NCBI RefSeq assembly: GCF_040183065.1
Contig: NC_091121.1
Coordinates: 61,660,287-61,724,286, forward strand
Length of the DNA: 64,000 bases
Direction: 5' to 3'
From: Periplaneta americana
Taxonomy: Eukaryota > Arthropoda > Insecta > Blattodea > Blattidae
This document shows, one piece after another, positions 11,484-23,616 of this stretch (position 1 is its first letter; each line of letters opens with the position of its first letter). The notes under the pieces were generated by a model. That model was given only the letters and a program-made list of their open reading frames with translations, had not been told where the DNA came from and did not search any database. The position numbers and the translations under genes are program-made.

Positions 11484-14400
11484 CCTCTTTTATTCTCTGT
11501 TGTTATGATAAAGCAAATATAAATGACACTCAGGAAGAAACGCAGAATAAATATGGGGGGGGGAAATGCCTGTTATTATTCGGTTGAGAAGCTTTTGTCA
11601 TCCAGCCTGCTCTCAAAAAACTTGAAAGTTAGAATTTATAAAACAGTTATATTACCGATTGTTCTGTATGGTTGTGAAATTTGGACTCTCACTTTGAGGA
11701 ACAGAGGTTAAGGGTGTTCGAGAATAAGATTCTTAGGAAGATATTTGGGGCTAAGAGGGATGGAGAATGGAGGAAGTTGCACAACGTAGAACTACACGCA
11801 TTGTACTCTTCACCTGACATAATTAGGAATATTAAATTCAGAGGTTTGAAATGGGCAGAACATCTAGCATGTATGGGCGAATCCAGAAATGGATATAGAG
11901 TGTTAGTTGGATGGCCCGAGGGAAAGGACGTTTGGAGAGGCAGAGACGTAGATGGGAAGCTAATATAAAAATGGATATGATGGTAGAGACTGAATTAATC
12001 TTGCTCAGGATAGAGACCGATGGCGGGCTTATGTGAGAGCGGCAATGAACCTCCGGGTTCCTTAAAACGCATTTCTAAGTAATTATGACCAATTTGTGAA
12101 ATGATCTACTCTATTTTGTAATTCTGTCCTTCCCCTTGCAAAAGTGTTTCCATTTCACATTCAGCATTTTATCAGTTGGAAAACAAAAATATCTTTTGTC
12201 AGAGCCTTTGGTCCTTTATAATAATATAAATAAGCATTATTTTATTTCGTCCTTACACAGTGCAATAATTACCCATGCTGATGAAGATGCCCTTGCATTA
12301 CAACGAAACATCCAGATGTGAACGCGCAATATAATAATAATACAGTCGTGTGATATCCATTACTATAGCATATACAAAACACTATCGAATGATTAAATAT
12401 GGAATGTCAACAAAATGCTGATAGCGAGAAAGTATATCATAGCTCCAACCATAACTTGTTATTGTTTTAGACTAGCTTAGGATTAGGTAACGACTGAAAG
12501 TGCTGCATTATTTTGCTTCTCCGGAAAGGCAATAAATAGTTCATTAAAATAGTGTGACTTCTGTAAGAATGTCGACAATCATAATGTGCTGTATTATTTA
12601 TTGCATACCACACTGCTGTGCCTTCTCAAATTACTTTATGAACATTAATATTTCAGAAAGAGTCACGATTTGCAGTGATGAGCGGCAATTAAGCCGGCAG
12701 TCAGTGTACGCATTTCATAACGATAAGTCGGCCGTGCGATAACAGGCCGGGACCCGGTATTCCTCGTTCCCGAGAGTGCCAATCTCGAGAATACGATTCT
12801 CGGAACTGGCATTATCGGCCAGCTAGTCTCGCCTACGAGAACGAGCGGGAGTAAGAGGCTATTTGCCCGACTCTAAAATTCATGTGCACATGCTCATGAT
12901 GGTTTCAAATCATTGGAAACTGCTGTAGAAACAAACATATTAAATAATCACGTAGGCTACTTTCATGTTTGAATATGTATTAATTGTAACTGGGTGGAAT
13001 CTACTCTACCACAAATAGTGACTTGCAAATATTTATACATTTAATTGTGTCTAAGCCAAATATTGATATATTTTGTACAGTGGCAGAGTATAAACAAACC
13101 AAAATTAGTACAATTAAAATTTAAATACAAAAATGCGTAAGTTGATAACATTCAAATCCTACAGGAAACAGCCTGAAGATGTCAACTCTGAAAAAAAGAG
13201 CTATTTACGAACCTACTATTCCTTATTACACCTCAGAATACCAACTTAATTCAATTCATGTTATCAAATTTATTGTTGATGCAAGAGGGATAATAGCTAA
13301 GCAGTTTGTGAACTTCTGTAAAGACCTCAATATTGATAAGTCAGTGAGAAAGTGCATTTCTCTCTTTGCATTGAAATACTCCATTTACATCCTGCGGAAT
13401 CATTTATATACATTTTTACAGCTTGTATTGATTTAATAGCTAACTGACCTATGTTATATATACTTGTCTTTTTCTTTTTATGTATTTTTCTGTTGTTTCT
13501 TTGTATACTTAGTTTGTAAAGGCAGCCCCCAAGTTGTGGAAAGTAAGATGATAAATTCCTCTAAAAGCATTAAACTAAGACACTTAAGCAATGAGATAAT
13601 GAAGTACATCTCCATTAAACTGTGCAGTGATAATATCCTACTCAAGATTTAAAACGTATTTACATTCAAAAACTTTTCATTTTCAAAGTTTAACATTTTC
13701 CCCTTTTTATTTCTGATACATTTATCATCATATTATCATAATGCATCACTTTGTTTCTAATGGAAATATAGAGCATTTGCAAGGAACCAGGTTTTAATCA
13801 GGTATGCCATCTGCCTGTTTTTGTTACAGGTCAAACACAACTGTCAAGGAAATAGTGTATACATTTCCCATGAATTAGGCATCGAAAGGTTTTGTGTTGC
13901 ACAGTAATGACATAACACAACAGGCTGAGAGGACATCAAGGTTACATCAGTACAACTAACTTAGTTCAAGTTGTTTCGATTGTAGCAATGTCATATACAT
14001 TAAAACAGTGAATGTTCATTTATGATAAATATAGAAGAAATCGTGGAGAAAGTGTCGTCTATATTTATAAGGAAATATCCTGGCATTCAACAACCATCTG
14101 ATTCAACTATCCAGAATTTAATGAAAAATGAGGAAAACTGGCTCATTTTTAATAATTGAAAAGAAGGCGCATAAATCGCATTTTAACTGAAGAAAAACTT
14201 GGTGACATAGACTATTGGCTAGAACAGTCTCCCACGAAATCGTTAAACAAGTTAGCTCAACAGGTAAGTGTATCCAAGATATCAATTTGAAAAGCTACGA
14301 AACTGTTAAACTAAAATCTTACAAGGGTCAAATAGTTCTTAACGCGACACAAACAAGAAAGCTTGTTCACCAGAATTCAAGTAGAGGGGTTCCATGCAAT

Positions 14401-17400
14401 GAGAGGCTAGACTTTCCCTCCCACAGTGCTCTTGATTCCATTATCTTTTCGAGAATCATTGATCTTCTGTGCAAATCTAGCTGTTATGACGTGGATAAGA
14501 ACAAAATTGCTGCTCTTATATTGATGGAATATATTTTTTTGTGAATGAGAAAAATATATTGCCATTTCTTTGAGAATTCCAAAATAAAAACGGACTTATT
14601 TTGGAAGATCTGCATGTACTATTAAATTGGCCTATCTCTGAAAAAAAATTTCAATTTAGAGTATATAATCATTTCAGGAAAAGGTCGTTATATGCTTTAC
14701 AGACTAGAGCAGCAGAAACTTCAAATCTGCCTCTGAATATAACAAATATAATTACTCAAAATACTTCTGCAATATTAAAAATACTAACAAAAAAATTACT
14801 CATTGTCATAACTTATATAAGAAGACACACCAGGAAAATGTAAAGTGACAACTGAACTTACCACAGCTTCATAAGTTGTATACTGAGGTTTCATATCTTT
14901 GCCTTTCAAAACGATGAATGCTCCCTTGTTTCCCATAGTATCGCTGCAAAATTCAAATTACACTACATTACCAAACAAAATACTAGAAAGTAGGTACTAG
15001 TAAAAATGTAAATCTAGCAAAGTCTAACAATAATATATTTGTCACAGTCAGATAAGGTCATAAAATTATAATAAACTACACATCATACTGTATTTACTCC
15101 ATTATAAGACGCACTTTTGGGGAGGGGGGGAGTAAAAACGTCGTCTACAGAACTAATTGTGTGTTATATTCGATGATGTATTCGAAAGAAGTGCTGCATG
15201 TCTATTGCTTTGCATGGTAGTAAAGACAGCCTGCTTGGATGACATTTCAGTGATGATTCAGATTTCAACTTGAACATGGTGATGGAGACTTAAAATTCTG
15301 GAAATGGAAGTGGGATAGAATGTGATGCAAATACAAAAATATGACTATTTTATTTACATTCACTCCTACAATAGGTCTTCTATGTATGTTTGGCATGAAT
15401 GAGTGTTATATTCGCAAGTAAACTTTTTATTTTTATTTTGGTGTTGTCAAAATTGGGGTGCGTGTTATATTCGATGGCATGTTATAAATGAGTAAATACT
15501 ATATTTAGTTTTCATTATGAATGTAGTAGATGCTGTAGATATGACTAAAATCAGCTTGATGTAAAGTAAATTCCTTGTACAGACCCAGAAACAAAATTCA
15601 CGTGACCCAAATTTTGTTTCTGGGTCTGTATAATATTCATCATTTCAAGTTTCAAGTTGGAGAGAGAACCTAAAATTTGTCATTTTATTACAGATTTTAT
15701 GAAATTCCGCCATCTATGCTGGTGTCTAAGGAGACATTAACTTACTAGTAAAATAGCAGATGAAAAGGATTTAAAATAGCAGTGATTTTTTAAGAGATGT
15801 TAATATTGTAGGAAAACATGCAGTAAAGTTTTGTGAATCAATATCTAAAGATATCTAATATACCAGCATCCTATCTTAAAATAACATATAACTTTGCTTC
15901 GTGTAATGAGCTGTGGAAGTTCAACTGCAAAAAACGTTAATGATGATGATAATAATAATAATAAAGTATCTCATTTTTTTCTCCTGCTATGTATTGATAT
16001 GAACATTGAATCTGCATTGCGAAAATGAGAGGAAAATGGTGAGTTATGGATATCCATGTAAGTGATAAAAAAACTACTGTATATTACTCTAAACATTGCA
16101 GACAACCAAATGGCTGTAGCACAGGATATGTGTGATCTAGAGTTTGAAGTATGAACTCTGACCATGCTATGATATATTCCAAAATAATAAGCAGCAACAT
16201 GTGAACTTAGAGTTTACCTTCTCCTCGAGCCATTGCATATGTCACAAAGGCAATACACCTTCATCAACAGTATGGGCCAGAGTACATGACCTGTTCTCAT
16301 CCAGTAGTAGAAACAGTGGTTTTATTTAATGACTTTTCAACTGGAGAGGTTATTCATAGTTGAAATTCAACACAGGTGAGAAATGGAAGGCAAATTTTAC
16401 TTGGAGCACTCTATGGGAACAGAATTGTTTTATGTGCTGTAAATCTAAGATATGGAATCCAGAGCTTTACTTCCCTCCTGCAAGAAGCCATGCTAAGGCC
16501 TCTAAACTCCATTACCGTTGGCTGAGTTGAACTCGTGAAACTCTGCAATAGTTAACATGCTAAGCAATATATCATTGGTGATGATGAAACATTGCCATTA
16601 GGGCGTCTTCTTCTGGGGTACTGTACAGCATACTCCCAAATGGCAATGTGCTTGCTTACAAGAAAAGGTTCACAAATAGTTTAGGATTTCAAAGCACGGA
16701 ACCTAATATGTACTTGGAAACACATTTTCTATCTATAATTGCCATAATCACGAATGAAAATGGCTATATGGAGATGTAATCAAAATGGAAAGAGGACTAG
16801 TAGGCCTATGTTGAAACTTTGCATGTTTAAATACTCAAATCTTCATTTAACTAATGTGATGTTGGTGATGTTTAATAGGGCATGTCTGCAACTATGGCTA
16901 TTTGCGCCCTTATCTAAAGTTTTTTTTTTTTTTTTAAACAAAATATATACAATAGCATAAGTAAAATGCAAACACAAATTGAAACCATTCCCACACTAAA
17001 ATGAGGTATACAAATTCATTAATAGCAAGATGATTCGTTAGATAATATATCATAAAAATGAACAATTATTTATTACATCCTAAGCAATGTTTAAAAAGGG
17101 ACCATAAAATAAAAACCATCAGATATAATAACATTCCATAAAATTTTCGGATATGGAAAGTACGAAATGTAAAGTTTAGGTAAAACAACAGACAACTACA
17201 ATACTCTCTAGATGTAAAGGGTTTGGAGGATAAGCAACAATGGGTCAATTGATCAATGTGAAAAATGTGGAAGTGAAAATAAATTAAGTGCTATTTCAAT
17301 TATGCTTATTTTGATGCATGCTTCCACCTCTTCCCCACACCCCACTCCTCGTCAATTCTAACACCACCTTGTATATGAACAACTCACCAGTAGTTAGGTG

Positions 17401-20400
17401 CAGAGAACACAGTGATACATTTTCCATCATGAGCCACTTCATAGCCTTCGTTCTTCACCTCATGACTTCTTATTACGTAGTCTAGACCATTCAGCTCTAA
17501 AAACTTCTTAGTAACATCTGGACCAAACTGCACGCCAACACCACGTTTGCTGGGTGCTCGGCCAACTTGTGGCTGAGGATCTGACCACAGCAGCTCACAC
17601 ATAAGTCCTAGATGGATATTATGAAAATGACTATAATTATTTTCCATTATATTAAGAACATTTCATTTAATTTGTAGCAGTTCTTGTTAGAAAAAAACTT
17701 TGTAGTTAGCTCTGTTTAGCACAACTTTTGTTTTCTTATACTGTTACACTATATATACATGCATATTTTTTATCTATGACATTCAACATATTTTATTTAT
17801 AATTAGAACCATGAAAACACCTCGCTTTGTGCAAACGTATCATTTATTATTTAAATGTTTATTTTACAACACTATAATATCGCCTCTACACTTCATAAAA
17901 AAAAAAATAAGACATTTCTATTAAAAGAATTCAAATGAATGTTTCAAGAATGAACAATACATCTTCCATGCTTTATATAATAAATAAATAAAAATTAAAA
18001 AAGCATTCTGATCCTTAATTTTAATTTTTTTTTTACTTTCGCCTTCCTCCAATGAGCTGGACAGAGAATATGCATGGATTTCATTTTCTGTCGAAAGTGA
18101 GATCCTATAATGGGCAATATGATATAATCTCATAATACGCATTTAAATAATAAAGAAATCTTTTTCTTTTCTAACTAAAACAGGAACAAAATGCGATAAC
18201 ATATTTAAGTGATACTTGAATAACGTGATGTCATAGTATAGGTTATTTCAAGAGCATTTATCTGATTCAGATGGAATAAAACTTTTAGATTTTGGGTTTG
18301 TTCAACAGGTAGAAGAATAAGAACTACTGAAACATGCACAGTACCATATAGTGTTCCAAAAAATTTTAGAACAACTTTTTGGTGCGAAAAACGAATTTAA
18401 TTATAATTTTTCAACAAAGTTCTAACAACAATTATTTATAGAAATGAGAAGTTTAATCACAGTGCAGAAATTATTAGATTATGCTGGCTAACCTAGGACA
18501 ATTTACAATAAAACTTTGGTTGTTATGCATTAGAAGTATTAATTTAAAATTGTAATTGTATAATATGTATCAGCATGAAGTAATAATAAAGTAACTTTTT
18601 AACATTTCTGAAATTATAGAATTTACCACTACATTCATTTTTTTTTTTCAAATTCTTAATGGATTTTGATATAGTATCGGACCTCAGGGTCCCTGACTGC
18701 ACCATTATGTTATTATTCTTTATGTTATTAGTTCACAAAATCTCTTCTTCGCACAAATTCGAAGAAGTTGATGTTCTTGAAATTTGTTGTAGATGTGCTT
18801 CTTTTATATATCACAAGACCAATGGTTAGATTATTATGTACTATCAAAAATAGCTATTTTTGGCATTCTATACATTCTGAAGTCAGAATAAAAGACAGTT
18901 TTAACAAGAAAGAAGATACCTTGGCAATATTTATTGACTTTCAGCTAGCATATGACTCTGTTTGGAGAAATAAATTATTACTAAAACTCCAGAAATTAGG
19001 TATCTCCAGCAATATGTTCAGATGGATATCAGAATTCCTTAGTCAACGATTCATTGCCACTAAATTCAATAACTCACTTTCTAGTTACAAACATATCGAG
19101 GTCTATCTCAGGGCGCTGTCCTCAGCACAACTTTATTCAATATTTATATAAATGACTTACCCTCCCTCCTAGAGGAATCAAACATGAAAACAGCACTATT
19201 TGCAGATGATATAGTTTTGTGGACTTCTGGATCTTACAGACATAGAGACAAAATTCAAAATTCTGCTCTTAAAGCTCTAAATCAACTACATGAATGGAAT
19301 ACATTAAATTTGATAACACTCAATTTAAGCAAAAGTAACTACCAAATATTTTCACTTGGTAAAAAAAGAAAGAGAATTCAATATCCAATACAATGGCCAA
19401 CACCTTCCTAGGACTTATGAATCCAAATATCTTGGAGTTATTTTCGATAGTAAGTTAACATGGAGCAACCATTTGAAATACATTTCTGAAAAAGCTCGTA
19501 AAAGATTCTCCCTTCTAAAAAGACTAGCAGGAAAGAAATGGGGATGCTCTAGGAATACTTTGAACACTACACACAAAATGTTTATACAACCAGTGCTGAC
19601 ATACTGCGGAGAAATTTTAATTACTTCACCTTTCATAAACGAAATAGAATATGTTCAAAACCAAGCTCTCAGACTCATTACTGGTGGAATCAAAACAACT
19701 CCAATAGATTCTATGAGATTCCTCACTAATATTAACAGCATCAAAATGACAATAGAAGAAAAAGCACTGATTCAATATGAAAAACTTATTAGATTACCAG
19801 GAAACAATTGGCATTCATACAGTCCTCTCTGTAGACTGAAAACTCAAAAAAGTTTCATATCCATTGTTCAAGATTTAAAACAGAAAATCAATATCCCGAA
19901 TTTAAAAGAAAACCTACAAATTAAACCAAACCCTTTAACTCTATTAAATATAGAATATAATCTAAATTTAACAGAAGAAATACTGAAATCAGAAGTAAAC
20001 ACTGAAATACTAAAACAATTGTCTTTAGAGACAATTAATATTAGATACCCTCCACAAAACTGGCTTCATTTATACACTGACAGATCCTTGATCTCCAGAG
20101 AACAAGGTGTCGGTGCAGGTGTTACGTGCTGTCTCTTCTCACTTTATAGATCTCTTGGGTATGGAACAACAAGTTTTGATGGAGAAATCATTGCAATAAG
20201 TGAAAGTCTCAGGAATCTTCTATGCCACATCAGTAAATTTAGAAATGCAGTTATATTGTCAGACTCCAAAGCAGCTATTCTATCAATAGTCTCTAAACAC
20301 ACACCTTCATCTCAAACAGCAGAAATAACTAAAATGCTCTCTCAATTAATATCACTCAATAAAAGAATTGTATTCCAATGGATACCATCCCATTGTGGAA

Positions 20401-23400
20401 TCCTGGGAAACGAGAATGTGGATGCTTTAGCAAAGAAGGGCAGCACTGCTACTTACAGACCTGTTACTAAATCTACATATTACTCTGTGAAAAGATTTAT
20501 TAAATCTACATACTTAGACTTGAACAAACAAAATTTGATAACACAATCCCAAGGGAAAAAATGGAACTCTCTGCATCAAAATCCACAGTTAATTCCCGAT
20601 TTACCACGAAAATCGTCCGTAGCTGCATTTAGATTGGCAACAGGCCATGATTGTTTGGCCAAACACCTGCATAGAATTGGAATATATCAGTCCCCTAACT
20701 GCCCATTGTGCAACTCAAACCAAGAAATGGATTCGGAACACCTCAAAATCTGTGCTTCAGTGGCTGGTCATGATAATATCTTTGAAAAATATTGGAGTGC
20801 AAGAGGTCAAATGACTTTACTGTCAAACGCCTGGCATTAGAAAACAACAACAACATTCTGAAGTCATCCACATTATAGTTTCCAATTCTTTTAATGAAAG
20901 AATTTGGGCTACTTTGAAGTCGATTATAAAATTTTCTTATAATTTTGATAAGAACTTCATGTATATATGGCATAACGATATCTTCATGTACCAGTCAGCC
21001 ATGAATCAGTCTAAGAGCCTTGTTTTGTGCAACCTGTAGTGGTTTAAAAGCATTGCTGTTCATATAGCTCCAGGAAAGTGCAGCGTATGTTATAATTGGC
21101 AGTACCAAAGCCTTAGAAAGATGCAATTTCCATTTAAAGAAGGAGATAAGTGAAATGTTGGCCATTTTTGGTCAAAAATTTGTTTTTCATTTTATTGCAT
21201 AAAATTAATCTATAGACCCTAATGTATGAGTCTGCAAAGTTTCAGCTCCCTGTGATGCTTGGAACTGTCATTAATTATGCCACATTTAAATTGCTGTGCT
21301 GTTTAAATGCCTAGTATGTATATTTTAACCACTTCCCTTATTATCCCGAGTTAACTCGGGTTGCTAACATGTGTCAAAATGTATTAACCCAAGTTAACTT
21401 GTTTGAGTCCCATTGTCTATTTCATAGCGATTTTTTAAGTATGTAAGAAAATTAGTGATGTACAGTGATTCTGCAATATTAAATGACCTCTTTACGAAAA
21501 TAAAAAAAAATATGACACTTTTTTTCACAAAACTGGTAAAATACACTCAGGGACAAAAAAAACCGGACACTTCTATATTTGCTTGTATTTTGTTGCCAAT
21601 TATTTCAAAATGAAACAAAACCCATTTAAACAAAATAATGTTTCATTTTGCACCTTATACGACAACATTTGAAAAAAAATAATCTCTGATAAGAAAATTT
21701 ACAAAAAATTACAAAGGGCGTATAACTATGGCATCGTTTGGTCTAACTGTTTTTTTTCATTTTATGGTGCCTTAAACATTAAAAACTCTTTTTAGTAACG
21801 GGTATTACCCCCTCTGGCTTGAATAACTGCATCCATACGTCTTGGCATGCTCTCAATTTGGTTAGCAATGTCTTCTTGAGGAATAAGTTCCCATTCTTCG
21901 CCAAGTGCTCGCCTCAACTCTTGTAACGATTCTAGTCTCGGTCGTCTATTCTTAACACGCCGTCCCAGCATGTCCCACACGTGTTCAATTGGGTTAATGT
22001 CTGGACTCCTTGCTGGCCATGGAAGAACATGGATTCCCACTTCTTGGAGGTAATCTCCGACGCATGGGCAATATGCGGCCGTGCATTATCATGCATTAAA
22101 ACAAAATTATCGCCTACAAATTGGCCAAATGGCACAACATGATCAGCCAAACATTCATTTATATACCTATCAGCTGTTAGTCTTCCATTTTTAACAAAAA
22201 CCAACTCTGTACGAGCATCCGTACACACTCCTGCCCAAACCATCACCCCACCACCTCCATACGGCACATTTTCGGAAATGCAACACTGTGAAAATCGTTC
22301 TCCCCTCCTTCTCCAAACTCTTTCACGTCCATCAGGTGAGCACAGATTGAAACGGGACTCATCGGTGAACAGAACACAGCTCCACTGTCCATTTCTCCAA
22401 TCCCTGTGATCATTTGCAAAACACAGTCGTTCAACTCGATGCATCCTGAGAAGTCTGGGACCAGTTGCAGGTCTACTTGATATCAGTCCACTTGCTTTCA
22501 ACCTCCTTCTAACTGTTTTGGCCGAAATTGGGCGTCCATGCATGTTAACAAATTGCTGGGCTACACTAGTAGCTGGCAGGTTGCGCTCCCTAAGAACTCT
22601 CAACACCATATACCTGTCTTTATTTGGATTCGTAGCTCTTGGACGATCCGAACCTGGTCTTCTGGTATATTCTAGGGTCTCTCTATACCGTTTTATGGCA
22701 TCATGGGTTGTGCTTCTAGCCATATTCATAACATTTGCAATGTAACGTACACTGCGTCCATCATCGTAAAGGGCTACAGCTCGAGCCACATCTTCAGGTC
22801 GCATCTTGTTTTAAGACAAATGTTACAACCCCACTTAAACTCAGAAAATGTAAAAATAAAGAAATAACGAATGATAACGATAATGAAGCACAAAATGGTT
22901 GAGACAAAATTGTTATAGCTGAGACTCCGAAAGCAAAATTGGAATATTTGGTTGTAATGGCTTGTTTATGAAACAAAAAACAATCAACAATGTATACACG
23001 TCTCCATAACAACAGATGGCTACCATAATATTGTATGAGAAGATAATGTTTTGCAAAATACCAGCAAATATTAAAGTGTCCGGTTTGTTTTGTCCCTGAG
23101 TGTATATAGTAAGGGAAGAGGTTAAAAGAGATTTTTCTCAAATTATTTTTTTTTTCTCCTTCCTATATATTCAAAATCTAAAGGCTTCTACAAGTTTCAA
23201 CCTATCAAGTTTTCAAGTTGAAAATTTTTCTGCATGTTCTATCATTTATGGTTAATAAATTAGAGTATCAGATTTTTTATATGTTAATTACCTTTTAAAT
23301 TCAAAAGTAATTTGTATAACAATAGGTACAAGAAAATTAAAAAAGAATTTTGACAAAATAATTTTTTTCTCTATTCTAAGGATATATTTCTAAACTATGG

Positions 23401-23568
23401 ATGCTTAGTGCTTTTCTAGGTACATCAAAGATACTGTAAGTTTTCTCTAGACCATATACTTAAAATGTGTACGAGGAGACAGATTTTGAAAATATGCCCT
23501 AACTTTTTGTTTTAGAAAAAGGGCATAACTCAGAAAATATCTGGATGACATGCAAGAAAATTTGTAGC

Positions 23569-23616
<48 letters not shown>

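Larger units (their letters stand above)
9631..12875. mobile_element. hAT-like composite element with exact 8-bp target-site duplication
   Basis: In PPP5C intron 10. Left end TAGAGTCGGGCA and right end TGCCCGACTCTA (inverse) are terminal inverted repeats; AAATTCAT flanks the element exactly on both sides (9623-9630 and 12876-12883). An 8-bp TSD and a TAG-type terminus with CGGGCA are typical of hAT elements. About 250 bp at each end is GC-rich and full of CTCG/CGAG motifs, resembling subterminal transposase-binding repeats. No hAT transposase is recognisable inside. Instead it holds two Harbinger-type MITEs, a SINE and a LINE fragment, listed separately. Superfamily is inference; the insertion boundaries are seen directly. 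Confidence 0.8.

Noticed and set aside
15578-15630. A microRNA precursor
   Set aside because: The stem is perfect, with no bulges, only 21 bp long and in an intron without any other support. A repeat fossil is simpler.
17384-17647. An 87-residue minus-strand open frame ending ...VFSAPNYW
   Set aside because: It is PPP5C exon 9 plus translated intron at both ends. The true residues after PNY are CDTMGNK from exon 10, with the donor at 17387.
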